This document shows, piece by piece, positions 45,557 through 57,864 of a stretch of DNA of 64,000 bases. The position numbers and the translations under genes are program-made. The notes beneath the pieces were generated by a model. The model was not told the DNA's origin, searched no databases, and saw only the letters and a program-made list of their open reading frames with translations. This stretch comes from Dictyophora rubrovolvata (Eukaryota; Basidiomycota; Agaricomycetes; Phallales; Phallaceae), in contig CP114121.1 of assembly GCA_029959195.1 (NCBI GenBank), positions 1,860,001 to 1,924,000 of the forward strand, written 5' to 3'. Each line of letters opens with the position of its first letter. The first letter of the stretch is position 1.

Positions 45557-46040
45557 TGCAGCTTCGTAAACCTCATTGTCTCAACCAGAATGCCTAAAAA
45601 CCGAATAGGGTCCCGGTCCTGGACAAATTGTTCGACAAGATAACAATGAGTATATCGGCATTATCAGACTGCCTTCTCAAAGGACAATAGACTAATTTTC
45701 CCAAGTCGCGTCTCTGCAAGATTTTTGTGAGCGAGTAGAGATTTCCTCCAGTTGCCTAAGAACGATATTTATATAGCACTGTAACTGCTCTCAGCTTTTG
45801 CAAGTATCAGACTCACTTTGCAAATTCTCTTCAACCAGTTCGGGGAAAGAACAGCTTCCTGTATCCTGAACGCAGATGCTGGGAAAAAACAAGCTAGCGA
45901 TTAGTTTTTTCTCGAAATCCTACTCACCTACGACAGACACAACCAGTATATTGAGTGAGGAGGGGTCCAGTAGAGAAGCTTGACAGACTTGCAATATGTC
46001 AATGGCCATTGACAGCTTTTCGCCTTGAGCCGTGAATGCA
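45557..46040 (-). pseudogene. Decayed tandem copy of the neighbouring MLKL-NTD-like gene
   Basis: This stretch aligns along most of its length with the gene at 46707-47415. Matches in gene order are: KLSMAIDILQVCQASLLD versus RLSVAIGIMQVCQASLPL; CVQDTGSCSFPELVEE versus CVRDTSSCPFPEPIEE; QLEEISTRS versus QLGAISTRL; and RRDLGKLV versus RRGLNKLI. The end of exon 1 and much of exon 2 are missing. A one-base deletion after the ISTR codons shifts the frame and leads to TAG within about 15 codons. A block equivalent to SDRRKMTLLK is also deleted. These lesions support a dead duplicate. A very divergent working gene is the less likely alternative. Confidence 0.75.
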
Positions 46041-46706
46041 TGATTGTCCAGGTGTCTGCGTCGACGGTCTACCATGGGTTTTGTATATGCGTTTTCGGCG
46101 GCGTGCAGATTCTAATCCTACTACTATGTGCATAATACTGCGAAACGCTCGAAATGAAATTATTCAAATATTACACTATCCTGTCTACACATTATGTTGT
46201 CCTTCATGTAATTTCAGCATATTAAGTACATGTATATATCTGGCATGGCAGGATTAATAGGATGAGCAGGCATCAATTAAATACTTAATCAGCATAATGG
46301 CGTGTTCCCATTGCATCGCGATCATGACAACGCTCGTTTACTTCTCCGAATCATCTTTAACTTTTAGGTGATCGCTTCTTGAATGACAACCTCCGTTGTA
46401 AGGGTCATTTCATTCGCACCGGTTCTTGAACTTTTCAAGATTGCGCTACTACATCATCTTACACAGGACTTTAAAAAAAACATTAAACACGCATATACCC
46501 ATATTAGAGTCAACTTGAAGCAAGCCCTCAGGCTCGAAATTTAACTCATGTGCTTGTCTGATATAGTCAGGAAATGGACTTTCATAAGTGTCAGCACGGC
46601 TATTTCTGCCAAAAATATCGACACTTTACATGCATGTGCATAATCTGATAGTTCAGTATTGATTACGAGACGCTTGAGAGTCATTGGTATGTTATGTACA
46701 AAAGCA
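46041..46706. other. Intergenic, no gene recognised
   Basis: About 670 bases between the pseudogene and its intact neighbour. A minus-strand open frame continues from the neighbour to 46541 in another reading frame and might be an alternative last exon. Nothing else is recognised. Confidence 0.45.
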
Positions 46707-47415
46707 CTAAGTGACTGGGACAACATTTCGAGGCGATAAAAATACATTTTCTAGGCGAATTACCCTTGTCAAGAGAGAATCCGTTTGCAACTTCGTAAAA
46801 TTCATTGTCTCCATTATGACCTGTATCTAAGAAACGTTTGGACAAACTGCTGAACAGGATAGCTTCACATACAAGGAATATATCTCTGGCACCATCATAC
46901 TGTCTTTTCAAGAGTGTCATCTTCCGTCGGTCAGAGGGGAATTGTATTAGTTTGTTCAAACCGCGTCTCCCCCGGATTTTCTCTAAACGGGTAGAAATCG
47001 CTCCCAGTTGTCTAATATAAAGGGAAAATGTCTTCATATAGCGTTACTCTCTCGCGAGTAAGTAATGAACTCACTCTGAGAATTCTTCGATGGGCTCCGG
47101 GAAAGGACAGCTACTAGTATCCCTAACGCATGTTTTCAGCTTCTTGAAAATATCAAGCCAGTGACCGGCATTTTCTATGTTCGTCTCTATAGCCTATACA
47201 ATAAAATCAGACCTGCCGCCTACTTATCACAGAAGTAATATACACACCTCTAAAGTTTTCAATATCTCAACAGTCCAGTTTACGGCTGTCACCACAACCG
47301 GCATGTGTAGTAGTGGGAGGGAAGCCTGACAGACTTGCATTATGCCAATGGCCACAGACAACCTTTCAGGACGAGTGTTCATAAAGGTTTCTGCCTGTGC
47401 ATGTCTTTTGGGCAT
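46707..47415 (-). CDS. Short MLKL-NTD-like helical-bundle protein
   Basis: A third family member, about 195 residues. The ATG at 47415 gives MPKRHAQAETFMNTRPERLS, then a hydrophobic helix (MPVVVTAVNWTVEILKTLE). A phase-0 intron at the family position is followed by AIETNIENAGHWLDIFKKLK. Exon 3 reads QLGAISTRLEKIRGRRGLNK, then SDRRKMTLLKRQYDGARDIF, matching the basic-helix and 'D...L...Y.DA...F' pattern of the 41.3-kb paralogue. The proposed last exon (IQVIMETMNFTKLQTDSLLT) ends at TAG 46707-46709. A 3' end at 46541 is possible if a different acceptor is used. There is no effector or enzymatic domain. It has a dead tandem copy directly downstream. Function unknown. Confidence 0.65.
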
Positions 47416-48329
47416 GGTCAGACTTCCAATCTCTTAAATCATGACCTGCTATGGGTGTTATATACTACGTCGTGGCCCATTTACATACACAGCCTTGGCG
47501 TCGTGGCTGTAGCCCATGGCTATTATGTGATGCAAGCCACTCGGTGTTTTTAATTAGGTTTGAAGTTCTAATTCTTACAATATCGATTTGAATTGAGAGA
47601 AAATAACTCCGAATATGCGATAGTCTAGTATGAATCTGCGAACTAACAGGCAAATTATAAAGAAAAGGGAAGGAAAACCTAGCTATGAGACATGTACATT
47701 CCATCCAACATCCGAGTACCAGATATATCAAAAAATATACCAAAACAAGCTCCGTGCGAATATTGGTACCATAAAAGAAATGAGAGAAAGAAAGAGATCA
47801 ATACAACCATATGTGTAACATTCCGATGTTGCCATCCTAGTCTAATTGCATTATAATCGTATCAGCAAAGTAATCGAATAAAACCAGACGAGCAGAAAAG
47901 AAAAAAAATGGAATAGAAAAACAGAGCAATTGATAAAAGGCCAAGTAAAGAAAAGTGTTGTTGTATAAATTTAACAAGATTTGCGCGGAGGATTAGTTGG
48001 TTTATTTTTTCCTTGGACGTAGTGTCAAGAGTAATAACGGGATACGGCATGGTCAGTGATGCAGCAGCAGCAGGTGGTGGTGGTAAGGATGAGAGCAAAA
48101 AAGACGGGAAATTTATGTGGTGGCGGGTACACGTAGGGGAAGTGGACTGACCAGGTGTATCAGCTCAATCCATGGCTGGGAAGTGGGGCGTACAATCACC
48201 GAAGGTCTGCCAGAGCTTTGAAAAAAAAAATTCCAACGAATGAGGATCGTCTATGACGGGCCACGGTACGTTGGCATAATTGCCCCCCCTGGACTCCGGC
48301 GTCCAGATAATCAATGTTTGTATCTGTGG
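47416..48329. other. Spacer including the AreA 3' end
   Basis: About 900 bases, A/T-rich with several A runs, between the MLKL-like gene start and the AreA stop (both minus strand). TTTATT at about 48000 could be an AATAAA signal on the minus strand. No gene recognised. Confidence 0.5.
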
Positions 48330-51300
48330 TTATCGCGCAGGACCACCGGCGACAGCAGCGGAACTTCGTCGTTGCCGCTTCATGGCCATAGTGTGAGTCC
48401 CGGATGTACCACCACCGGTTCCAGCAGCTGCCGCAGAGGCAGCACCTCCTCTCAACTGAACGTTGGTACTACTACCACTTCCTCCACCACCACTTACTGT
48501 CGAATCTGACATCGCAGTACTCGACGGAACGCTTGTCGTCGATGAACGTGGGCGTCCAGCTACAGCGAGTTTAGGTAACGTGCCGTTGTTTGTCCCCGCT
48601 TTTCTCGATGAATTGGGAAGACCTGATGCTCGATTCCTAGATGGAGATATCCAGAGCCGAAACAAAAAAAAAGAGAGAAAGACCACGTACCGCTTCTTGA
48701 TTACGTCTGTTTTTAACGACATTGGTCGTACGACACCATGCAGACGCTAAGTAATCATGAGTTACACAACTTAAAGAGAACAATGGAATATAGGCACTTA
48801 CGAAGAACAATCCACATGCATTACACAACGGCTGACCTTCCGCATCTCTTCTCCATAGTGGTGTATTTGTCGTCTGACAATTCGTGCAAACTGTCTGCGG
48901 TTCCGACAATTCTTCTCCACTACCACGTCCAACACTGACTAGATCCGGAGTACTCGCAGAACGAGCCATCTTGACATCGTTCGCCGACGACGACGAAGAC
49001 AAATGCCGTTGTTGCTGCTGTTGGGAAGACTTCGAGGAGAGAGAGTTCGATAAAACAGAGCCTAATTTGCTGTTACTATTGCTTGGATTGTGTATTCGCT
49101 TTCCCGTATTCAGGCCACCTATTGACAGCCCAACCCCCACACCCATGCCACCAATGACGATACCATCTTCACTCGTGACGGGCTCGGGACTGGCAGTGGA
49201 ACTCGAATAATCGCCAGTGCCCCATCCATCGCTTGATGGACTGGGGTGATGCGTACTACCGCTACCGCCGGGTAAGAGGCTTTGATCAGCCAGCAGTTGC
49301 GTAGGATTAACATGGGTATACTGAGATCCGGTCGGTGTTGACGACGAACCCGATATCTGGGAATTATTCATATCGCGCTGTGACACACCTGGTTGTCTAT
49401 TTGAAAGGCCAGCACTCGACAGTTGCTCTTCGGAGAACGTTGCGCCGGAATCGCGATCAAATACAGATACTCTCGCACCGTACGGCAGTAGACCCATGTT
49501 CAGCATCTGCTGATATTCAGCCTCGGAAACACCTGAGGCTCCAAAGTTGAAGTCAGACAAGCCGATAGGGAATCTTCCCATGCCAACGGGTGGAACACCA
49601 ATTGAAGTCATATCTACACCGCCAGCGGCTCCCAATCCATTCATTAGAGTGGGATCGAACGATCCAGTTCCCATCACATCCACACCGCCAGCAATAACGT
49701 TATGATTGATAAAATTATCATATCCGGAGAAGTGGAAATCCAATCCTTGGGCGTTAGGAGGCGGCACTGTGTTTAATCTTTTCGGCACGCGAGGGTGCTG
49801 TTGTGAAATCTCACTCGAGACCGAGGACGAGGACGAGTCTTTCTCACTACGATGGTTCTCACCAGAGATAGTAGTACTCCTTGAATTGCTTCCTTTAGAG
49901 TCAGCCGGTGTAAGACTCGGTGTCTGGAGAGCAATTTCATCTTTGAGTTGTCCGTTTTCGAGAAGTGGAGGAGGATCTGCTCTCAAGGATTCGTCAAAGT
50001 GAGGAGCATCAGCTCTTCTCTTACCCAGCGTCGTCGACGCGCTCCCGTGTACGCCGGGTGGCATCGGTCGACCGTTAACTTGATGTCGGCCACCACCGCG
50101 ACCGATTTCATCTTTTGATACAGTGTGATCGAACGAAGTCTTTCGCACACGGCGAGGGAATTGATATGACTGGTTATGAACGAGATTAGGATGAGCACCA
50201 TGAAGATGTAGCTGAGTAGCAGGAGAAATGGGTGAAGAGAAAACCGATGTGGACGTCGATGCGTTGGCAGATGATGTGGATGATGATGATGGATTGGTGA
50301 AGAAAGGAAGTGTGTTATAGAGGCCGTGTGATGGGAGGGAAGATGGGTGGAATTGGGCATTCAACCCAGAAATGGAGAAGAATGCATTTGAACTATTACT
50401 TACGATGGTGTTGTTGTTCGCACTTGTATAGGAAGAGCCAGGCTGAAGAGCTCCGTGTTGTGCAGTTGGGTGGGAAAATGTGAAGTGGTCAAGGAGAGAA
50501 CTCTCATCACCACCCTCGTCAGCACTTCCGTGGCGTCCTGGGATATTAATTCCCGAGCTAGTCGAGTGTTCGCTGCCGGGTTGCAGAAATCTCTCTTCGT
50601 CAGGAATTGTAGCGAGTTGCAGCGATCCAGAATTAGCAGCCGCCCAAGCTTCCGAAAGTATAGTTTGCTGAGCGATGTAGTCGTCGTGGATGACACCAGC
50701 GATAGACGATTTAGCAAATGGAGGTCGCGACCGGGACCTTGAGCCTGCTCTCCAGTCCAAGTCAACAGACATCCGAGAACGGCTGCGACTCATTGCTCTC
50801 CAGTCCATCATGGTGTCGTCCCTAAAAATTAAGAAGAAAAAAGAGTTAAGTACCGTGACCGATGAGATGACGCCATATTTAATCAATATGACATGGGAAG
50901 GTTCGAAAATTGAAAATAATATATCACTCACTCCTCGTCCTGTTTACCGTCGTCGAAGCCTTCAACGCGTGTTCTGGCCTTTCCCTTGTCGATCCTTCGG
51001 CCACGAGACGAAGCTTCATCTTTGGCATCTATAGTCACTTTAGCGGTTGTAGTTGGTGTTTTTTGACCAGTAAGATCCTTCTTCTCAAATGGCAGTTTTG
51101 ATTCAGGATCCGACTTGCTTTCACCTTCCTTGCGTATTGCTTCTTCTCGTTTTTTACGCAAGGCGAGAGCCATCATTCGCCAGGTCAGGTTTTCCATACG
51201 CTGGGCATGAGGAAGATTTGCCTTGGTGCGGGCATACATTTTCCATACCTGAGTCGCCAGTGGATCCTCCTTTGCGAGGGTATCCGTGTCCACTTCGTCG

Positions 51301-52151
51301 CTCGCACCGGAGCTGCTCAGGTCTGGACTACAGCCGGATCTTGGCGGGGGCGAGGGAAAAGCTACCGGAGGAGTGAAGGTTGCGATTTGGGGATGTTTGG
51401 TAGTAGAAGTGGTGAGAAAAAAATCCTCGGAAAGAATATCCGAGATTGATGGAGATTTGGGGCCGGAAACAGTAGTAGTCCTAGAAGAGGGTCGATCGGA
51501 GGTGAAGGTGGGGCTGGACACCTGTGACATTGGAGAAAAATACGAAGGGGGATTCGGCAAGACTGGATTGATGGTTAAACTTAAATCTTGGTGAGAGGGT
51601 TGAGCAGTAGGAGTAATGTTGGGTGACATCCACAAGGAAGGAGGCAGAGAATGATTCATGACTCGAGAATGGGGGACGGAGCTGGTGTCTCCAGGTGTGA
51701 CGTGGGCGTCATACCTAGAGGAAGAAGAAGAGGAGGATACTGAAGGAAATGAATGGGCGAAGGATTGAGGATCTTTGAGGGCATGAATTCTCTCGGCAGA
51801 TTGTTTGCGCTGAGCAGAAAGCAATGAAGGCCTAGTGCTAGTACTCTTGTGAGGATGCCACGAGGATGGAGCGGTCGAGCCGGGGTGGTGAGTGGGATGC
51901 TGGTGGTGGATATGCATCTGATGCGGAAGTGAAGACGAGGGGTGAAAAGATTGAGGGTTAATTAGAGCATTGTTGGCAGCAAGAGCAGCGAACATGGCTG
52001 GATTGATTGGATTTGTGGAGAGGGTAGACCAATCGAACGGAATAGTATTCTGGTTGGCTTCGTCGGCGAATGCCTGAGTGTGGAGTGGGGCTGGGTTTGA
52101 CGACGAGGACGACGGCGAGGGAAGCGACGGGGGATGCCAGTGATGAGGCAT
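48330..52151 (-). CDS. areA: GATA zinc-finger nitrogen regulator (AreA/Nit2-type)
   Basis: A GATA transcription factor that activates genes for use of poor nitrogen sources. The N-terminal part carries the AreA-type conserved block [20 protein letters not shown] followed by [18 protein letters not shown] (PF08550-like). A long disordered region with Ser, Gly, Asn and Gln runs follows. The single zinc finger is CTNC-x17-CNAC ([16 protein letters not shown] between), then GLFF, an intron, and [21 protein letters not shown], which is the AreA-class DNA-binding tail. The C-terminus is Gly/Ser/Thr-rich and ends in GGPAR. Four exons. I chose the ATG at 52151 ([11 protein letters not shown]); the upstream frame starts only at GTG. 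The finger and the N-terminal block together separate it from iron (Sre/Fep1) and light (WC) GATA proteins. Confidence 0.92.
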
Positions 52152-53100
52152 TACGTCGTGAAGGAGGACGACGACGAAGAGGAGAAGAGAGAAAGACACA
52201 CAGGGAGCCGTTACTTCACTGGCAGCTGTTACCGGTCATGCCTCTCCTGGTTGGGTTAATTTTGAAATTATGTAATATTTACTCTTGCATCTGGTTAGTC
52301 GGGCCGTGAGAACCGAACGAATCATGGCCGATCAACGTAATATCTTAATAGACGCCCGGGCTTTCTTCTCATTTTTAGTGCGCATCTTAATAAGATTATT
52401 ATTATATTATATGTATTATTACATACACGCACATATCATACTTAGTAGATCTTGTATTCCCGTCGCGAATTCCCTCAAAATTGTATGGATTTCCTTTGTG
52501 TTCGGCTAGTGCAAAACATGAAAATGAGGTTGCGCAGTCACGTGCTTTTCGCGAGGATATTTTTTTTCTGGTGAATTTTTTTTTTCCCCCGTTTTTTCAT
52601 TTTTTGGCAATTCTGCAGATGCAGCACTCTCCGTCCGGAACTAATAATGCAGCGTGGCCCAAATAAAGTGAATGAATATCTCGGATCAGTCGAGCTGCAG
52701 AAATATCCGTGTTCCCACTCTAGTAGCAGTTTCCGAACTAGCCAAGGCAAGCAGCCTCATTGTCCGTCGCTTTCATCGATGTACAAGTGCCTTTAGCCTT
52801 GATTTTCATCCAATTCATTTCAATTCGGCGATACCCCGTCTCTTTCTCTTATCGCGCTACCCGTCAGGCTGCCATTGATTTACGTGTATACATTCCCGAC
52901 GGGTCAAGGAACGGCCGGAAAGCCTTTTGCAGCACTTGACTCAAAAAAAGATTTAAAAGAAGCGAACGCGGAGAGATAGCTTAATAAACTAAGGGACAAA
53001 CCAGTCGGTTTAAATTAAAAATTTGCTATTCAGACGATGCCCTTTGATCCAGACCGCCCTTGAAGAGATAAGATAAGGAGGCCTGGCCACCACGCATCAC
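52152..53100. promoter_or_regulatory. Probable AreA promoter region
   Basis: Upstream DNA of areA with T-rich and mixed sequence. It contains GATA-type sites: CTTATC at 52848-52853 and the tandem GATAAG pair at 53067-53077. Autoregulation through such sites is known for AreA-type factors; here it is inferred only. Confidence 0.45.
53067..53077 (+). promoter_or_regulatory. Two overlapping GATAAG sites
   Basis: GATAAGATAAG: two GATA-factor sites sharing one G, about 0.92 kb upstream of the areA start. Closely spaced GATA pairs are favoured by AreA. Whether they serve areA or a gene to the right is unknown. Confidence 0.5.
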
Positions 53101-56100
53101 TTGCTACAAAAAGCCAGTCTCTTTCCTGAGCCATTTCGTCGTCTTGCCCGTTCCTTTATCACCTGGCACGCACTTACTCAAAAAACAGCCATTCATTCCC
53201 AACGTCTTTCCAGCTGCTACGAAGATTTCGCTAACGACTCGGAGATATTTCACCACCCCTGCTACCAGTCCTCCTCTCCCATTCCGATATCCTTTCGATA
53301 GGCTTATACCCTAATCAATTTTACAGCTACGACAAACTCACCTATACAATCGAAACCAAGTTACCTCGAAAAGACCTCAGATTCCATGTCTCGCTCCGAA
53401 TCGTCTTTGCACGCGAATCTCTACGCGAAGACCAATGATTTCATCAAAGAATTCAACCCTTCCTACAAGCTACTACTAATAAAAGCTTTTTTATTAGACA
53501 CTTTTAAGCTGTCGATTCAGCTGTACGCGAGCGTACAGTTTTGGGTTTGCCGGATCGGAGGAAGCGCACAAAGATGATCCCAGAACGCGCGATACCATTT
53601 GCGTGAGTTCTCGACTTGTTGACTATGCGGGTTTTTTCCAATGAACTTCCATTAGCTCCACACCAAATCACCGCCCGCGTGTTCACATCCTCTGCTTAGT
53701 GCCTTGCTCTTCCGACATTGCCAGGAGTATTCTTTCGCATGCTAATCCCATAAAAGAGAGCCTTTGGCTGTCTAGTTCTAAATTTCTGCCTGAAACAACG
53801 ACCATTCCTCCATAGTATGGGATATGTTCCGGTCCAGGAACCAGGGCGATTTGAGAAAAAGCTATTGGAGAGGGTACGTTCGTGTCTTCACCCTGTTTCT
53901 TTTCACTGTTAATTCATCTTCATTATTCAGTTCGGCGAAACGAGGCTCGCCCGGCAAGCATAATTTCCAGAAGAAAAAAAAATTCACCAGGACGTATCCA
54001 ACTGCAGCGTATCGCCGTAGCATCTCCTAACCCCTCAGACTTCCTTGTATTCAAAAAATGGAATAGGAGCTTTTTACGGCGCCATTTTCTGGAAATGATC
54101 TTCTAAATCAAGTGTCATGACGAGAACACAAGCGGATGATCTTGTTCGTTAAGTACCGCATTTGGCTTCCTTCTCATTGGATTAGAACAACGGCAGCCAG
54201 CCGAAGTAGACTGGTGTGTATCCGGTCAGCCATGTTCTCTCTGATTCGTACATCAAGCTCTCATCGCATTAGTACTTGTTTTAGGCTCCTTGTTGAATAC
54301 GAATGGTTTCTAGGAAAGTAGTAACCCTTTCACATACGGAGAGATCTGATGCATGCAGCTTTCATCGCTACCTCCAAGCTAAGGTTCCGATCTGAAAGGA
54401 TTTAAAGGATCATCATGGGGTAACTCAATAGTGCGCATATTCCGCTTGTTATGGACTCTACAGGCTTTTTTGTAAGAAAGGGAAAAAAATACCCCCGGCT
54501 ATCTACGGAGGAGCGTCAGTGCACTTTTCTCTCGGTTTTGTCTTCCTGAGCTTTTCTTTGCGATACAAATTATCATCGTTCAAATCCATCCCAGATCTTG
54601 GCAAGTTCATTTGATTCGGGAACTCTCAGCGCATATCCTCAACAATCTGTATACAGCTTTCAAAAACAGGTCAGGAGACCCATATTTCGGCCCTATCCAC
54701 AATTGGCATCCAGAGTAATGTTGGCACAAGACCCAATGATTACCCATCGACTCACATGTCAGTGTTCCCTCGCATCATACAATATTCACATGGGCTTCTC
54801 TCTCAGGCTGTCCGCTCGTATGCTCAGCGTTCACGTTCAGGGTCCTAATCTTCTCGCGAAACAATTAGCCAAATTTTCTTGGGTCGCATCAGTTTCTGCC
54901 AGTCTGCGTAAGCACTGCCTTGTGATCGAGAACCCTTCGAACTTGTGTACCGCTTTCTCCGTATTTTGTGTGGGGATATCCGCTGACTAACGAGAGGGGA
55001 TCATCAAATTCAATTATAGTCTTCGAATATGCGGGCCAAACAGCTGAAAGATTTTCCACTAGAAGACTAGCCAATCGTCCCTCGCTCGCGCGAACAGCTA
55101 CAGCATCGTGCCTATGGGTAGTAAGGGGTAGTAAGGTTTTTGGGGAGCCTTTTCATGAAAGTCATTTTTTTAAGAAAAAAACTCAAGGTTCGAAGAATCC
55201 CATAGGTTGTATAGGCAGCCCAAATTCCCGAACTTGGGAGGTTAACTTCACTTGAAACTTTCGAAGAGCCGGTCTATAATACCGTGAGATTCATGAATCA
55301 CGATGCGCGATCGCAGAAGATCCGGTGGAAAAAAGGGCCTCACACAAACCTCACCTCACGGATCGTCTATTCAATGGCGAGCTGCGTCGTGGGTGCACGT
55401 TCATTAGTCGCCCAAGTTCAGCTCCAGTCTATGAATGATTTCCCAACCCAGCAGGAAGTCTTGTCTTCCCTATATCGCGTAGTTCATCTCTTGCGAATTT
55501 AGAACACCCTGGTAACATTCATCATTATAATAATAATGTGATTGTCCGGGGTAATTTAGGGTTTCTAATATTAGGGCTTCAATAATGGGGAGTTAGCGCG
55601 TAAACGCCCAGCCACTGTAAGGTTAAAGTTATAGCTAACGCAAGTCGAGATTAAAAGGTACTCATGAGATCGACTACCGAATAGAACTGACTTGTGCAAT
55701 ATTGCATGGATTGATATACCGAGCTAGAATCGGTTGTGCCTTGGAGCAGCAACCATGGCATCAATTTCATTTGCATATGAAAACGTCCGCCGATGCTAAA
55801 TTAGCCATGCCAATGGCCGACCCGACCTGACGGACTCAATACAACGCATCATATATTTCGAAGTCCTGGCGCGTGTTACCAAGTAATATTCCTCTTCTAC
55901 CCCGAATTCAGGAGCAATTGTAAATTTTTTATTGAGTTGAGATGAGAAAAAAGACCACAGTCATTGTAATACGAATTTCTATTGCCATGCCAGAAGTAGT
56001 TCCGAATTTCGAAGCCTTTGTGTAATTAATTATTAGTTCAAAATCTGGAATGTCATCATATTCCCAAGATATTTCTTTGTCATCGCGACAGCCCTCCGAG

Positions 56101-57864
56101 TCTGCGAAGAAATACATTACCGGACACTTAAGCTGGCTAGATTTTGGGGTCAATATATGGTATTGAATGGACAGTCGGATTCCTATTCGTCCTAGTCTCG
56201 GTCCTCGGGAGTCGGGAGCCCCCATGATGCGGCTTATGCATCAGCACGTGCAAGGAAATGGGTTGTAGTTTGGATATATGATTCGACTTCAGCTCCTGCT
56301 AATTTAGCGGTCGAGCGTGCCTGTAATCAGACGTTCATATAAGTCGAAAGATTGACAGGAGCTCCGCTGTCGACAGGTCTCATTTCGAGGTATGCCAATG
56401 AAGACCCCAAATGGGTTAGTTTGTTGCATCCCGCCTTTTTTGAGCAACTTCAAGTCTGTACTGGACCGGTACATATATGCATGACTGTGTCATTTGTAAT
56501 TTGTCATTAGAAAAGCCTGAAGATCCGGCGAAAACCCGGTTGTTCCGATATTGTTCATCAGCCATGGATTGGAGAGAAGATCAGACCCTGATATTTTTGG
56601 ACCGTGCAAAAATGGCATAGTGCATGTTGACTGGCAGAAAATGTTTGGGTTACAGTCCAATCAAAATAATCATGTTGTATATACTAATGCTTAGAAGGAA
56701 GGTTCGAGTTGATGTATGCAGAAGAAGGGAAAGAAGTCTTACTCAGACTGGTATAAAGGTATGCCGCCATTTCCATTTGGCCCTCTATGCTTCAGAAAAA
56801 TTCTCAAATCCCAGGGTATATAGCTGTATATGATGTCTTCTCCGAAGAAAGGCTGTTAACGGGTCTGAAAACGTCCTTTTAGTGCTATAATACTGTCATT
56901 GATTCGAAGATTGTAAGTCATCCAATTGCCCAGACCTCTACTGTGATAGCGGCCGAACTACTAGTAGCTTGGGCTTGTTATACGGGATGCGTGGGATGTT
57001 TACCATTAGAATCTTAAAGACAATGGAGAAACACAAACTTTGTGACTTAACACATGTTTTTACTAAATTTCCGGGTGAGCACAATCATTGCAGGGCTAAA
57101 AGCCCTAGAGAAGGAGGTCGGACAAACTGAAGTTCTGCTTGTGCGGGGTAAATATTCGGTTAAAAGGGAGTTGAATCTTGCAGGGCTATGGTTACAGTTT
57201 TCCGGGGTCTTGATAACCCTTGATGTGGATCGACAAATGTTTGGCGTCAACATTCTCGATGCAGGGACAGATTTTCTTGAAAAAGGCACGGAACCTATTC
57301 CCTGAAACTCCCAGAACTGCGGTAAGCAAAGGGCTACTCAAAGCAGGAAATTCGAAATAAAAATTGAAGGGTGTAGTAACAGAACCACATCCACATGTAA
57401 GACACGGATTGATTAATCGAGAGTTTCCATCTTGATTCAACAGTCCCCATTTAGCGGCCCGAAGAATGATAAGTAGGACGGAAATCGATAAAAAAAATGG
57501 TCCTTTCAAGTTCCGAGTCCGGTTCGGATCCCAGCTTGAGAAGCCCCTACTCAAAACAGCAACTCGATAGTATCCTGACCGATTCACTTCCTTGCCTTCA
57601 ACGTATAACCGCGCGGACACGGCGAATATAATTTGAAAGTGTATCGGCTAAGCATGCATACTACTCGTTGAGTATTCCGTAATGTATAGATAGAATTATC
57701 AACGACATAAGAAAGTGACTAGATTGATTTTCCGAGAGGATAAGAAAGACGTAAAGATAAACAATGGCTTATGCGAAGCTAATTTAGTTATCGACTAAAA
57801 TTAGAACACGATGACACTACGCGCTGTCACATAGTCACACATCCCGGTCACAATTTTCTTTCCC
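53101..57864. other. Unassigned 4.8-kb block with scattered coding-like pieces
   Basis: I recognise no complete gene here. A frame from ATG 53386 (MSRSESSLHANLYAKTNDF) is preceded by a fungal-style 5' leader. Possible further exons are FGFAGSEEAHKDD (53540-53600) with a GTGAGT donor, RPRVHILCLVPCSSDIARS (from 53657) and a two-exon piece from 53818 (MGYVPVQEPGRFEKKLLER, with a GTACGT intron). Intronless frames with no family resemblance lie at 54598-54990 (+) and 57192-57620 (-, 142 codons, SGYYRVAVLSRGFSSWDPN). A perfect hairpin CTGTACGC/GCGTACAG lies at 53520-53537. Options are an unknown intron-rich gene, decayed genes, or inserted foreign or organellar DNA. I cannot choose between them. 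Confidence 0.4.

Noticed and set aside
46541-46747. Extra C-terminal exon of the 46.7-kb MLKL-like gene
   Set aside because: Joining it would require a 13-nt intron (GTAATTCGCCTAG); the straight reading ending at 46707 is simpler, though cDNA could change this.
53101-57864. Firm assignment of this block as mitochondrial or plant-derived DNA
   Set aside because: Some intronless frames look unlike nuclear fungal exons, but no organellar gene, tRNA or intron domain could be identified, and pieces around 53.4-54.0 kb have fungal-type splice sites.
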